NCBI GenBank assembly: GCA_964384025.1
Contig: CAYLJJ010000061.1
Coordinates: forward strand, 1 to 41,900
From: CAYLJJ01 sp964384025
Lineage (GTDB): Bacteria; Myxococcota_A; Bradymonadia; UBA7976; UBA1532
Length of the DNA stretch: 41,900 nucleotides
Direction of reading: 5' to 3'
Shown here: positions 1 through 8,149 of the stretch, piece by piece
How positions within the stretch are numbered: position 1 is the stretch's first letter
How the letters are laid out: each line of letters starts with the position of its first letter
Program-made: the position numbers and the translations under genes
The notes under the pieces: generated by a model
Told to the model about the DNA's origin: nothing
Databases searched by the model: none
What the model saw: the letters and a program-made list of their open reading frames with translations, nothing else

Positions 1-58
1 TCGAACCCGCGACTTTCAGCTTGGGAAGCTGACACTCTACCAACTGAGTTAGTCCCGC
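1..58 (-). tRNA. tRNA-Gly (anticodon CCC), 3' part outside the window
   Basis: Read on the minus strand from 58 down, the sequence folds as a tRNA. The 5' acceptor strand is GCGGGAC, the D arm contains CTCAGTTGGTAGAG, and the anticodon stem TCAGC/GCTGA closes a 7-base loop TTCCCAA, giving anticodon CCC (glycine, codon GGG). The T arm begins GCGGGTTCGA and is cut by the window edge, so the 3' acceptor strand and CCA are not visible. The sequence resembles bacterial glycine tRNAs throughout. Confidence 0.93.
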
Positions 59-229
59 AGAGTGAAACCCTTATTAAAACAGAACTTCAAAGCCGTCAAT
101 TAGAAAATTTCCTTCTGCCCGCCCAGACCCTTCCAGCTGGATACTGACCTGAGGATCAAAAGGCTTGCACCCCTACCCTCCTTTGTGCAAAATCCGCCGC
201 CTAATACTAAAAATCCTGGAGATGTAGGG

Positions 230-535
230 ATGGCGAAGAAAAGCAGTGTCGCCAAAAACGCGCGACGCAAGGCGCTCTCGGTTAAATATGCCGAGCAGAG
301 GGCCAAGCTTGTAGCGATCATCAAGGACCCAAACAGCAGCCTTGATGAAAAATGGGCAGCCCAAGCTGAGATGTATAAGCAGCCCCGCGATGCCAGCCGA
401 GTTCGCGTCCGCAATCGCTGCTTCTTGACCGGTCGCGCCCGAGGTTACTATCGCAAGTTTGGACTCTCTCGTATCGCCCTACGAGAAGAGGCCCTCAAAG
501 GCACCCTGCCTGGAGTCATTAAGGCCAGCTGGTAA
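230..535 (+). CDS. rpsN: 30S ribosomal protein S14, long non-zinc form
   Basis: Encodes 101 residues beginning MAKKSSVAKN and ending VIKASW, with the S14 signature RNRCFLTGRARGYYRKFGLSR near the C-terminus. S14 is assembled late into the 30S head next to S3, S10 and S19. This is the roughly 100-residue form without the CxxC-CxxC zinc ribbon; only one Cys is present in the signature. The ATG at 230 is preceded by TGGAG (217-221), and the frame has a longer TTG reading upstream (185) that is not conserved in the family. The gene lies outside a ribosomal operon, just after a tRNA-Gly on the opposite strand, and its stop sits immediately before the DUF58 frame. Isolated non-zinc S14 copies are often Zur-controlled backups in other bacteria; I see no convincing Zur palindrome here. 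Confidence 0.95.
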   Translation: MAKKSSVAKNARRKALSVKYAEQRAKLVAIIKDPNSSLDEKWAAQAEMYKQPRDASRVRVRNRCFLTGRARGYYRKFGLSRIALREEALKGTLPGVIKASW

Positions 536-585
536 ACTCAAACTCCTCCCTAAAGTGGAACCCCCCCAAGCTTCTATCGCTTCTC

Positions 586-1716
586 CTGAGCCCTCTCATC
601 GCGGTTCTCCTCTCTCCACTCTGGGCCATCCTCTATCTCGTTTCTCTCTACTGGTTCTGGAGCTATCGCCGCTCTAAAGGTCGGCGTCAGCTTCACTTTG
701 CACGAGAGGGACGCTACCTAGTCGCCATCACCCTGGCGCTGGGCTTCGCCGCGATCAATACAGGTAATAACCTGCTCTATCTGCTCTTGGGGATGCTGCT
801 TTCGCTTATCCTGATCAGCGGTCTGCTCTCAGAGCAGAGCCTCAGTAAGCTCACCGTACAAAGAAAACTGCCCTATCCGGTCTTTGCACGCACCCCCTTC
901 CTAACTCAAATCAATATCTCCAACCAAAAGCGCCTGCTCCCCTCTTTTAGTATCCAAGTGGAGGATGTCATCAATGGGCAAGCCCTGAGTAAGAAGTGTT
1001 ATTTTCTTAAAGTCCCCGCCGGTGCTCAACAGGGAACAAGCTATCGCCTCTCCCTCCCCAGGCGAGGGTGTTATCGCTATGAGGCGATGCGCATCGGGAC
1101 CCGCTTCCCCTTCGCCTTCTTCCTCAAGAGCCGTCTCCTGAGCAGTCCAGAGGAGTTGATAGTCTTTCCCCACCTCCAAGCCCTAAACCTCTCTCTCCCC
1201 CAACTTCAAGGGCTGCATGCTGATCTTCACCAGCTCCTTCAACGAGGTGAGGGGCGAGATTTTCACGGCCTGCGAAGCTATCGTTCCGGCGATCCCGCCC
1301 GAGATATCCACTGGAAGAGCAGCGCCCGTCGCGATCTCTTGCTGCTGCGGGAGTATGAGATTGAGAACTCTTTGAAGCTCACCCTCTTTCTCAATGATCG
1401 CCTTCCTCCTGGCGCCCCCCCCCCGCTAGAGGAGCTGGATCGCTGTGTCGACCGAACCGCCTCTCTCCTGATCCACTTCAAGGAACAGGGATATGATGTG
1501 GAGCTGCGCAGCAGCCATCTGCACATCTCTCTTCGGAGAGATGGCTTGGAGATGGCCTTCAAAGCTCTGGCTCTCTTAGAGTTTCAAAAGGGAGAGCGCC
1601 TTCAAGTTCAAACCGGAGCTGAAGCTTGGATCATGATCAGTCATCGCTTGAGTCGTGATCGTGTCGATGGTGAGTTTTTACAGATTATGGAGGAGCCTCA
1701 GTGCGCTTTATCCTAG
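586..1716 (+). CDS. DUF58 domain membrane protein (start uncertain)
   Basis: The protein has two N-terminal hydrophobic segments, the second containing the conserved INTGNNLLYLLLGMLLS stretch. The DUF58 core carries HGLRSYRSGDPARDIHWK followed by SARRDLLLLREYE, the family hallmark. DUF58 proteins are VWA-like partners of MoxR ATPases and of transglutaminase-like membrane proteins; the latter follows here (GTG at 1701, overlapping by 16 bases), but no MoxR gene is in view. The start is a problem. Homologous sequence is readable back to about 600, yet between the in-frame stop at 520-522 and TTG 787 there is no ATG, GTG or TTG. TTG 787 would remove the first membrane helix. CTG 586 (chosen) or CTG 529, which overlaps the rpsN end, are the only near-standard options. 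Product identity is secure; the 5' end is not. Confidence 0.85.
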   Translation: MSPLIAVLLSPLWAILYLVSLYWFWSYRRSKGRRQLHFAREGRYLVAITLALGFAAINTGNNLLYLLLGMLLSLILISGLLSEQSLSKLTVQRKLPYPVFARTPFLTQINISNQKRLLPSFSIQVEDVINGQALSKKCYFLKVPAGAQQGTSYRLSLPRRGCYRYEAMRIGTRFPFAFFLKSRLLSSPEELIVFPHLQALNLSLPQLQGLHADLHQLLQRGEGRDFHGLRSYRSGDPARDIHWKSSARRDLLLLREYEIENSLKLTLFLNDRLPPGAPPPLEELDRCVDRTASLLIHFKEQGYDVELRSSHLHISLRRDGLEMAFKALALLEFQKGERLQVQTGAEAWIMISHRLSRDRVDGEFLQIMEEPQCALS

Positions 1717-3806
1717 TCCATAAATTCTGTAGCTATCTGATGGCCACTGTCGGCATCGCAACCCTCCTCTCTTCAGATATTTTCCCCCCCTTTTTTCTGT
1801 TTCTGAGCTTTCCGGTCTTGATTGGAAGCTGGTTTTGGGAGCCCCCTCTGGTCGCCTTTGAGCGCTATGAGGCAGCCTGGAAGCTGCTCTCTCTCCTGGT
1901 TATCTTTGCTCTGTTCCTGCTCCTGGTTATGGGGGCTCAGTCTCTCCTTATTTCAGGTTCCTATCTGATCCTATTTCTCTCTCTGAATAAACTGTTTAAT
2001 CGCAAAAGCAGTAAAGACTATCAGCAGGTCTATATCCTCTCATTTCTCCAAATGATCGCCTCCAGTGTGCTCAATACAGGCCTAACTTTCGCGATTTTCT
2101 TTCTCCTCTATATCGTATCGATGACCTGGACTCTGATCCTCTTTCATCTCAAGCGGGAGATGGAGGAGAACTATCTGCTCAAATATGGAGACTCTTTGCA
2201 TGGCCGCCCTGTGCAGGTTCAACGAGTCTTAAACTCGAAAAAATTGGTGGGGAGAGAATTTCTGTTAAGCACCTGCTTGATCTCTCTTTTTATTTTTGGA
2301 GGAGCCTGCCTGCTTTTTCTCAGCTTCCCTCGAGTCAGCTTGAGCCAACTTTTTAAAAAGAGAAGGCCAGGGGTGCAAATGAGTGGCTTCAGCGATCAGA
2401 TCGAGCTGGGCCACTTCGGGCTGCTCAAGGAGAACCCCAGCGTCGTGATGCGGGTCGAATTCTCCAAACCAGAGGAGCGTCACAGCTTGCCTCTTTACTG
2501 GAGAGGGTTGGCCTTTGATCACTACGATGGGCAGCGCTGGAGTCAGTCTATAAAGGAACAGAGTTTTGCCCTTAGAGGTTCTCCCAAATTCATCCACTGC
2601 CCCCAAGGAAGATCGCGTTGTTTGGAGGCCAGCGTTCTACAGTCTGTTTATCTCGAGCCGATGGAGGAGCACCTGCTCTTTGGACTCCAGCAACTCAAGG
2701 CGCTGCGCCTCGAACAGAACGATCTTGAAGCGGAAGGGCTGCGCCTGAGGATGGACCTTTATGGCGCGATCTACTACGAGCGCTTTGATGAACTCTCTGT
2801 CCGTTATCAGGTATATAGCGCTCCTCAAATGCTTCATTCTGTGAGCCTCCAAGAGCCTCTGAAGCGCTATCAAGCTCAACAGCAGAGAGATGATCCCTAT
2901 CTCCAACTCCCCCCCCTCTCTCCTTTGATCCCCGCCTTGGCTGAGGATATGATCGCTGGAACTGAGCGCCTGGATGAGGTGATCACGAGGGTCGAGCAGG
3001 GCCTGAAGCGGCGTTATCAATACACCACAAATCTAAAGCGAGATAAGCGCCTGCCTCCTCTGGAAGATTTTCTCTTTGAGCAGAGACAGGGACATTGTGA
3101 GTACTTCAGCACCGCGATGGTGATCCTCTTGCGGACTCAGGGGATCGCTGCTCGTATCGTCAATGGGTTTTATGGAGGTGTCTGGAACTCCTATGGTCGC
3201 TATCTGGCCATCCGTCAAGGAGACGCTCACTCCTGGGTAGAGGTCAGGCTCAGCAACGGGCAGTGGGTCCGCCGAGATCCAACCCCCAACGCTAGAACTG
3301 CACCCCGAACGCTGAGCTTTTGGGAGCACCTCCTTCAATACAGCGATGCGCTGCGCCTCCGCTGGTACAAATATGTGATTGAGTACGATTTGCAAGGGCA
3401 ACTTCAGCTTCTCAAGGAGCTGCAAGAGCGCTGGTCTGATCTCCCTGAGATCTCTTTCCCCAAGCTGAGCCTCCTGCTGCTCCTCCTGCCTCTGCTCCCC
3501 CTCTCTCTTCGATGGCGCTCTAAGATCCGCCAAGCTCAGCGCCCAGAGGTGCAAAGAGAAGCGATCTCAAAGCTCTATCTAGAGATGCTGGAGATCTATA
3601 CGAAGCTGGGTTTTGCTCGTCGAGATTCTATGACCCCAGGAGAGTTTCTAGAGCGCCTCCGTCAAGGCGCCGCTCCTGGGCTGGAGCTGGCTGATGAGAT
3701 CTGTGCCTTCTATGAGAGGGTGCGTTTTGGCGCTGAGCCCCTAGAGTGGGAGCAGCTTCAACGCTGCAGGAAGCAACTAAAAAGCTTCAAACGCTCAGGT
3801 GCTTGA
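1701..3806 (+). CDS. TgpA-like transmembrane transglutaminase-like protein (DUF3488 + transglut core)
   Basis: 701 residues. The N-terminal 215 residues contain about six hydrophobic helices (DUF3488-type membrane domain). Then comes a large extracytoplasmic part with a transglutaminase-like/cysteine-protease core: Cys466 in GHCEYFS, His510 in GDAHSWVEV and Asp526 in RRDPTP form the expected Cys-His-Asp triad. A further helix lies near residues 585-605, followed by a cytoplasmic tail. This arrangement matches the TgpA family of inner-membrane proteins. The GTG start at 1701 has GGAGG at 1690-1694 and overlaps the end of the DUF58 gene, so the two are translationally coupled. Its last 20 bases overlap the convergent acyl-CoA dehydrogenase gene. 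The physiological substrate is unknown; a cell-envelope role is inferred from the family. Confidence 0.93.
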   Translation: MRFILVHKFCSYLMATVGIATLLSSDIFPPFFLFLSFPVLIGSWFWEPPLVAFERYEAAWKLLSLLVIFALFLLLVMGAQSLLISGSYLILFLSLNKLFNRKSSKDYQQVYILSFLQMIASSVLNTGLTFAIFFLLYIVSMTWTLILFHLKREMEENYLLKYGDSLHGRPVQVQRVLNSKKLVGREFLLSTCLISLFIFGGACLLFLSFPRVSLSQLFKKRRPGVQMSGFSDQIELGHFGLLKENPSVVMRVEFSKPEERHSLPLYWRGLAFDHYDGQRWSQSIKEQSFALRGSPKFIHCPQGRSRCLEASVLQSVYLEPMEEHLLFGLQQLKALRLEQNDLEAEGLRLRMDLYGAIYYERFDELSVRYQVYSAPQMLHSVSLQEPLKRYQAQQQRDDPYLQLPPLSPLIPALAEDMIAGTERLDEVITRVEQGLKRRYQYTTNLKRDKRLPPLEDFLFEQRQGHCEYFSTAMVILLRTQGIAARIVNGFYGGVWNSYGRYLAIRQGDAHSWVEVRLSNGQWVRRDPTPNARTAPRTLSFWEHLLQYSDALRLRWYKYVIEYDLQGQLQLLKELQERWSDLPEISFPKLSLLLLLLPLLPLSLRWRSKIRQAQRPEVQREAISKLYLEMLEIYTKLGFARRDSMTPGEFLERLRQGAAPGLELADEICAFYERVRFGAEPLEWEQLQRCRKQLKSFKRSGA

Positions 3807-4938
3807 GCAGCCGCCGAGCGATAACAATACGCTGCACCTCGCTGGTCCCCTCTCCAATTTCGCAGAGTTTGGCATCCCGCCACATCCGCTCTACGTTGTA
3901 CTCTCGTGTATAACCGTAGCCTCCATGGATCTGGATGGCACGATCACAAGCTCGAGTCCCCGCCTCGCTGGCGTAGAGCTTGGCCATGGCTGACTCCAAC
4001 GAGGAGCCCTTGCCCTGATCCTGAACCCAAGCAGCTCGCCAAAGGAGCAGACGAGCAGCCTCCAGCTCCGTCATTGAGTCAGCGATCATCCACTGGATCG
4101 CCTGAAAACGGGAGATAGGCTGTCCAAACTGATGGCGCTCTCCCGCATAGCGCACCGCCAGCTCTGTAGCTCCTCGTCCCAGACCCAAGGAGAGGGCGCC
4201 GATGCTGATGCGCCCCCTATCCAAGATCTTAAGAGTGTCGATAAAGCCCTGGTTCAGCTCTCCCAGACGTTGGTCGTCAGAGACCCGTACATCCTCAAAG
4301 ACCAACTCGGTGGTGTCTGAGGAGCGCATCCCCAACTTCTTGATATGTTCACCTACCGTAAAACCAGGGGTCCCCTTCTCCAGGATAAAGGCGGTGATCC
4401 CCTTCTGCTTCTTCTCAGGAGCGGTGCTGGCGAGGATCACTGCGATCTCTCCCACCCCGCCCTGAGTGATAAAGGTTTTGCTCCCGTTGATGATCCAATC
4501 TGCACCATCTCGTATCGCCTGAGTGCGCAGCCCTGAGGCGTCAGAGCCGCTGCCTGGCTCTGTGAGCCCCCAAGCCCCCAGCTTGCGGCCCGAGGCCAGC
4601 TCAGGAAGATATTTGCGTTTCTGAGCTTCGCTGCCCGCGTGCAAAATATGCCCTGAGCAGAGGCCGTTGTGGCTGGCCACGGTGAGGGCAGCGCTGCCAT
4701 CTCCTACCGCGATCTCCTCAACGGCGATAGCGTAAGAGAGGTAGTCCATCTCTGAGCCTTCGTAGATCTCAGGGATGACGATCCCCATCAGGCCCAGCTT
4801 ACCCAACTCCCAAAAGAGCTCTCGAGGGAAGCGCTCCTCCTGATCCCAACGCTGGGCGTGGGGGCTGATCTCCGCTTTCACGAAGTCCCGAACCATCTGC
4901 CGTAGCATCTGGTGATCTTGGCTCAGCTCAAAGTCCAT
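3787..4938 (-). CDS. acyl-CoA dehydrogenase (last gene of catabolic operon)
   Basis: 383-residue FAD-dependent acyl-CoA dehydrogenase. It introduces the alpha,beta double bond into an acyl-CoA and passes electrons to ETF. Visible motifs are LTEPGSGSDAS (about 125-135, flavin binding), ERHQFGQPI (about 267-275) and the C-terminal IHGGYGYTREY. The catalytic base region reads EIGEGTSEVQ, with Glu363 at the position used by medium- and short-chain enzymes. Isovaleryl-CoA dehydrogenases carry EIGAGTSE and take their base from an earlier helix; here that earlier site reads LDRGRIS and lacks Glu. The neighbours suggest branched-chain acyl-CoA substrates, but sequence alone does not prove isovaleryl specificity. 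The ATG has GGAGGG seven bases upstream and follows the carboxylase gene by 15 bases. The 3' end overlaps the convergent transglutaminase gene. Confidence 0.93.
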   Translation of the reverse strand: MDFELSQDHQMLRQMVRDFVKAEISPHAQRWDQEERFPRELFWELGKLGLMGIVIPEIYEGSEMDYLSYAIAVEEIAVGDGSAALTVASHNGLCSGHILHAGSEAQKRKYLPELASGRKLGAWGLTEPGSGSDASGLRTQAIRDGADWIINGSKTFITQGGVGEIAVILASTAPEKKQKGITAFILEKGTPGFTVGEHIKKLGMRSSDTTELVFEDVRVSDDQRLGELNQGFIDTLKILDRGRISIGALSLGLGRGATELAVRYAGERHQFGQPISRFQAIQWMIADSMTELEAARLLLWRAAWVQDQGKGSSLESAMAKLYASEAGTRACDRAIQIHGGYGYTREYNVERMWRDAKLCEIGEGTSEVQRIVIARRLLKHLSV

Positions 4939-4953
4939 CTTATTCCCTCCAGG

Positions 4954-6477
4954 TTAAACTGGGACAACCCCATGCTTTTTGTTGAGAGGCAGCTCATAAC
5001 CCTCACGATAGAAGGCGAAGCGGCGGATCAGCTCTTGGCGTAGATTATCACCAGGGATGATATCATCCACCACCAGCTCAGAGGCCAACTTGAGCAGATC
5101 TACATCCTCGGAATATTCCGCCCGCTTTTGAGCAACAAAGGCGGCGCGCTCCTCCTCTGGGAGGGCCTCGATCTTACGCGCAAAGACCGCGTTGACGGCG
5201 GCCTCTGGTCCCATCACAGCGATCATCGCCTGGGGCAGGGCCAGACAGCAGTCAGGCTCAAAGCCCGGCCCACCCATCGCATAGAGCCCCGCGCCGTAGG
5301 CTTTACGGATCACTACGCTGATGCGCGGTACGCTGGCCTCGCTCACCGCGCTGATCATCTTGGCGCCATGGCGGATGATCCCCTGGCGCTCCACCCTGCT
5401 CCCGATCATAAAACCAGGCACGTCCGCCAGATAGAGCAATGGTAGGTTAAAGGCGTCACAGAGGTTGATAAAGCGACTGGCTTTGTCGGCGCTGTTTACA
5501 AAGAGGACGCCCCCTTTCTGTTTGGGTTGGTTGGCCAAGATCCCTATAGGCTGCCCATCGATACGAGCAAAGCCCGTGAGCAGCTCTTTGGCAAAGCGCT
5601 GCTTGATCTCCAACCAGGAGCCCTCATCAATGAGCGCTCGAACCAGTTTCATCATGTCAAAGAGCTTGTTTTGCTGAAGAGGGATGATCTCGTCCAGGCT
5701 GGGGTGAGCGGCGGGCGCTTGGGGCTGGGCCGAGGGGGGCAGCGCTCGACAGCTTTGAGGCAGATAGGAGAGATAATCCTGGCACCAGCTCAGAGCCTGT
5801 TGCTCTGTCTTGACCAAGACATCTCCACAACCAGAGATCCCCGTGTGCATCCGCGCGCCGCCCATCTCCTCCAGGCTGATCACCTCCCCGATCACCTTCT
5901 CGGCCATACGAGGGCTGCCCAGATACATGCTGGCGTTCTTATTGACCATAACGACAACATCGCAGAAGGCTGGGATATAGGCGCCGCCCGCTGCTGAGGG
6001 TCCAAAGAGCAGGCAGACTTGAGGAATCTCACCTGAGAGCTGCACCTGATTGTAGAAGATCCGTCCGGCACCTCGACGGCCTGGGAACATCTCCACCTGA
6101 TCGGTGATGCGCGCCCCCGCAGAGTCCACCAGATAGAGCAGAGGGCAGCGGCGCTTCTTAGCCATCTCCTGGATGCGGATGATCTTCTCCACTGTACGCG
6201 AACCCCAGGAGCCCGCCTTCACCGTGGAGTCATTGGCCATGATCGCCACCGTCCGACCCCGCACCCGCCCCAGACCGGTCAAGACCCCATCTGCGGGCAG
6301 ATTTCCCGCCTTCATATTGGCGAAGAGGGCCTCCTCTACGAAGCTGTCCGGGTCCAGGAGCAGGCGCAGGCGCTCACGAACAAAGAGCTTCGATTTTGCC
6401 GCGTTGGCTCGATGGTATTTCTCAACTCCGCCCTGCTGAATCTGCTCACGGAGGGTTCTAATGCTGTCGGTGTCCAT
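4954..6477 (-). CDS. acyl-CoA carboxylase, carboxyltransferase (beta) subunit
   Basis: 507 residues of the biotin-dependent carboxyltransferase family (methylcrotonyl-, propionyl- and geranyl-CoA carboxylase beta subunits). It transfers a carboxyl group from carboxybiotin to an acyl-CoA. The N-terminal half contains VRERLRLLLDP and FGPSAAGGAYIPAFCD (oxyanion-hole loop). The C-terminal half contains DVPGFMIG and AYGAGLYAMGGPGFEPD (second CoA/biotin site). In this operon a methylcrotonyl-CoA carboxylase role would link the dehydrogenases to the hydratase and HMG-CoA lyase. However, the alpha subunit (biotin carboxylase plus biotin carrier) is not in the window and must be encoded elsewhere. The start codon ATG at 6477 follows the TAG of the hydratase gene directly (TAGATG). 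Confidence 0.92.
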   Translation of the reverse strand: MDTDSIRTLREQIQQGGVEKYHRANAAKSKLFVRERLRLLLDPDSFVEEALFANMKAGNLPADGVLTGLGRVRGRTVAIMANDSTVKAGSWGSRTVEKIIRIQEMAKKRRCPLLYLVDSAGARITDQVEMFPGRRGAGRIFYNQVQLSGEIPQVCLLFGPSAAGGAYIPAFCDVVVMVNKNASMYLGSPRMAEKVIGEVISLEEMGGARMHTGISGCGDVLVKTEQQALSWCQDYLSYLPQSCRALPPSAQPQAPAAHPSLDEIIPLQQNKLFDMMKLVRALIDEGSWLEIKQRFAKELLTGFARIDGQPIGILANQPKQKGGVLFVNSADKASRFINLCDAFNLPLLYLADVPGFMIGSRVERQGIIRHGAKMISAVSEASVPRISVVIRKAYGAGLYAMGGPGFEPDCCLALPQAMIAVMGPEAAVNAVFARKIEALPEEERAAFVAQKRAEYSEDVDLLKLASELVVDDIIPGDNLRQELIRRFAFYREGYELPLNKKHGVVPV

Positions 6478-7251
6478 CTATTTCCCTTTAAAGAGAGGCG
6501 CACGCTTCTCTGCGAAGGCTCTCAAGCCCTCCAAACGATCCTCAGTAGAGAGGGTCTGGGCATAGCAGTTACGTTCATGGGTTAAGGCAGCTTCCAGAGG
6601 GAGGTTCAAGCCTCCGTCAATGGCGCGCTTTGCCTGGGTTAAGCTGATGGGAGCGCAGCGAGAGAGCCGCGCCGCCCAAGCCTCTGCGCCCTCCTCTACC
6701 TCCTCAAAGAGTTCATGAATCAGCCCCAATTCAAGGGCACGCTCTGCCGAGATCGTTTCTCCAGTCAAGATAAGCGCCTTGGCCGCTGAGGGGCCGATAA
6801 GGCGAGGGAGGCGCTGAGTCCCTCCTGCGCCAGGGATGATGCCCAAACGCACCTCGGGCAGACCAAAGCGAGCGCCTCGCTGAGCCAAGCGAAGGTCAGC
6901 GCAGAGGGCCAACTCCAGACCTCCGCCCAGTGCTACTCCAGAGATCGCCGCGATCCAGACCTTGGGGGAACTCTCAATTTTCTTCATCATGATTCGCAAT
7001 CGTCTAAGAAAGTGCTCCACCTCAGCAGGGCTCATCTCAGCACGCTCTTTGAGATCTGCGCCCGCGCAGAAGGCCTGTGCCCCCTCAGAACAGAGGATCA
7101 CCGCGCGTAGAGAGGGCTGCTCAGCAGCCTCTGATGCAGCCCTGATCAATCCCTCCACCACCGCCCAACTGAGGGCGTTCATGCGCCTGGGGTTGGCGAT
7201 ACGGACACGCCAGAAGTCAGCCTCTCTCTCGATCTTGACCGCTTCACTCAT
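6478..7251 (-). CDS. enoyl-CoA hydratase, methylglutaconyl-CoA hydratase-like
   Basis: 257-residue crotonase-fold protein. Visible motifs are the CoA/oxyanion segment AFCAGADLKER (60-70), ALGGGLELALCADLR with Glu113, and FGLPEVRLGIIPGAGGTQRLPR with Glu133; the two glutamates are the usual catalytic pair. The GIIPGAGGTQRLPR stretch is close to AUH/LiuC-type 3-methylglutaconyl-CoA hydratases. That fits its place between an HMG-CoA-lyase gene (overlap of 8 bases upstream) and a carboxylase beta subunit gene (no gap downstream). The predicted reaction is hydration of methylglutaconyl-CoA to HMG-CoA; a broader enoyl-CoA hydratase activity cannot be excluded. Confidence 0.92.
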   Translation of the reverse strand: MSEAVKIEREADFWRVRIANPRRMNALSWAVVEGLIRAASEAAEQPSLRAVILCSEGAQAFCAGADLKERAEMSPAEVEHFLRRLRIMMKKIESSPKVWIAAISGVALGGGLELALCADLRLAQRGARFGLPEVRLGIIPGAGGTQRLPRLIGPSAAKALILTGETISAERALELGLIHELFEEVEEGAEAWAARLSRCAPISLTQAKRAIDGGLNLPLEAALTHERNCYAQTLSTEDRLEGLRAFAEKRAPLFKGK

Positions 7252-8137
7252 CGTTGAAGTTTCCCTCTGCGGCCAGGGTTCGACCCGGCAGCTTGCGACC
7301 CAGGAGAGATTGAGCCAAGAGCCCCGCCTGGATCAGATCCTTAAAGTTGACGCCTGTCTCCACGCCCATGCGGTGTAGGCAGTAGATCAAGTCCTCTGTC
7401 GCGAGGTTGCCGCTGGCTCCAGGGGCGTAGGGGCAGCCCCCCAGGCCGCCAATGCTGGTGTCAAAGCAGCGAACCCCCATCTCCAGCCCCACCAAGCAGT
7501 TGGCTAAAGCGCAGCCTCGGGTGTCGTGCATATGCATCGCTAAGCGCTCGATAGGAAGGTGAGGCAGGAGAGATTCAAAGAGGCGGCGGGTCTGGAGAGG
7601 ATCGCCCACCCCGATGGTATCCCCCAAGCTGATCTCATAGGCCCCCATCTCCAGGAGACGCGCGCTGATCTTAAGCACCTGCTCAGGAGCCACGTCTCCC
7701 TCGTAGGGGCAGCCCCAGACGGTGCTGACATAGGCTCGCACAGCCACCTCCGCCTCAGCGCAGCGCTTAAAGACCGGACGCAGCTTGGGCCAAGTCTCGG
7801 CGTGGCTCTTATTGATGTTGCGTAGGTTGTGGGTCTCGCTGGCAGACATAAAGACCGCCACCTCTCGCATCCCCGCCGCCAGGGCTCGGTCTAGACCCCG
7901 CTCGTTGGGGACCAGGGCAGACCAGCGAGGCCCCTCCTTGGGGAGCATAGAGATAAGACGATCAGCGTCCGCCAGGGCAGGGATCCAGCGAGGATGAACA
8001 AAGCTGCTCACCTCAATGGCGGGGAGCTTCGCTCGGCTCAGCGCTAGGACCAGGGCCAGCTTCTGCTCTGTGGGGATGAAGGTCGCCTCGTTCTGGAGGC
8101 CGTCTCGGGGACCCACTTCATAGACACGCACCTTCAT
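7244..8137 (-). CDS. hydroxymethylglutaryl-CoA lyase
   Basis: 297-residue TIM-barrel lyase of the HMGL-like family. It splits HMG-CoA into acetoacetate and acetyl-CoA, the last step of leucine degradation. The N-terminal EVGPRDGLQNE supplies Arg11 and Asp12, MHMHDTRG supplies the metal ligands His202 and His204, and GLGGCPYAPGASGN supplies the catalytic Cys235 in the glycine-rich loop. All key positions of the family are intact and the length is typical. The start ATG at 8137 has AAGG seven bases upstream. The gene begins 12 bases after the upstream dehydrogenase and overlaps the hydratase start, so it is part of one operon. Confidence 0.95.
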   Translation of the reverse strand: MKVRVYEVGPRDGLQNEATFIPTEQKLALVLALSRAKLPAIEVSSFVHPRWIPALADADRLISMLPKEGPRWSALVPNERGLDRALAAGMREVAVFMSASETHNLRNINKSHAETWPKLRPVFKRCAEAEVAVRAYVSTVWGCPYEGDVAPEQVLKISARLLEMGAYEISLGDTIGVGDPLQTRRLFESLLPHLPIERLAMHMHDTRGCALANCLVGLEMGVRCFDTSIGGLGGCPYAPGASGNLATEDLIYCLHRMGVETGVNFKDLIQAGLLAQSLLGRKLPGRTLAAEGNFNDE

Positions 8138-8149
8138 AGATAACCTTAA

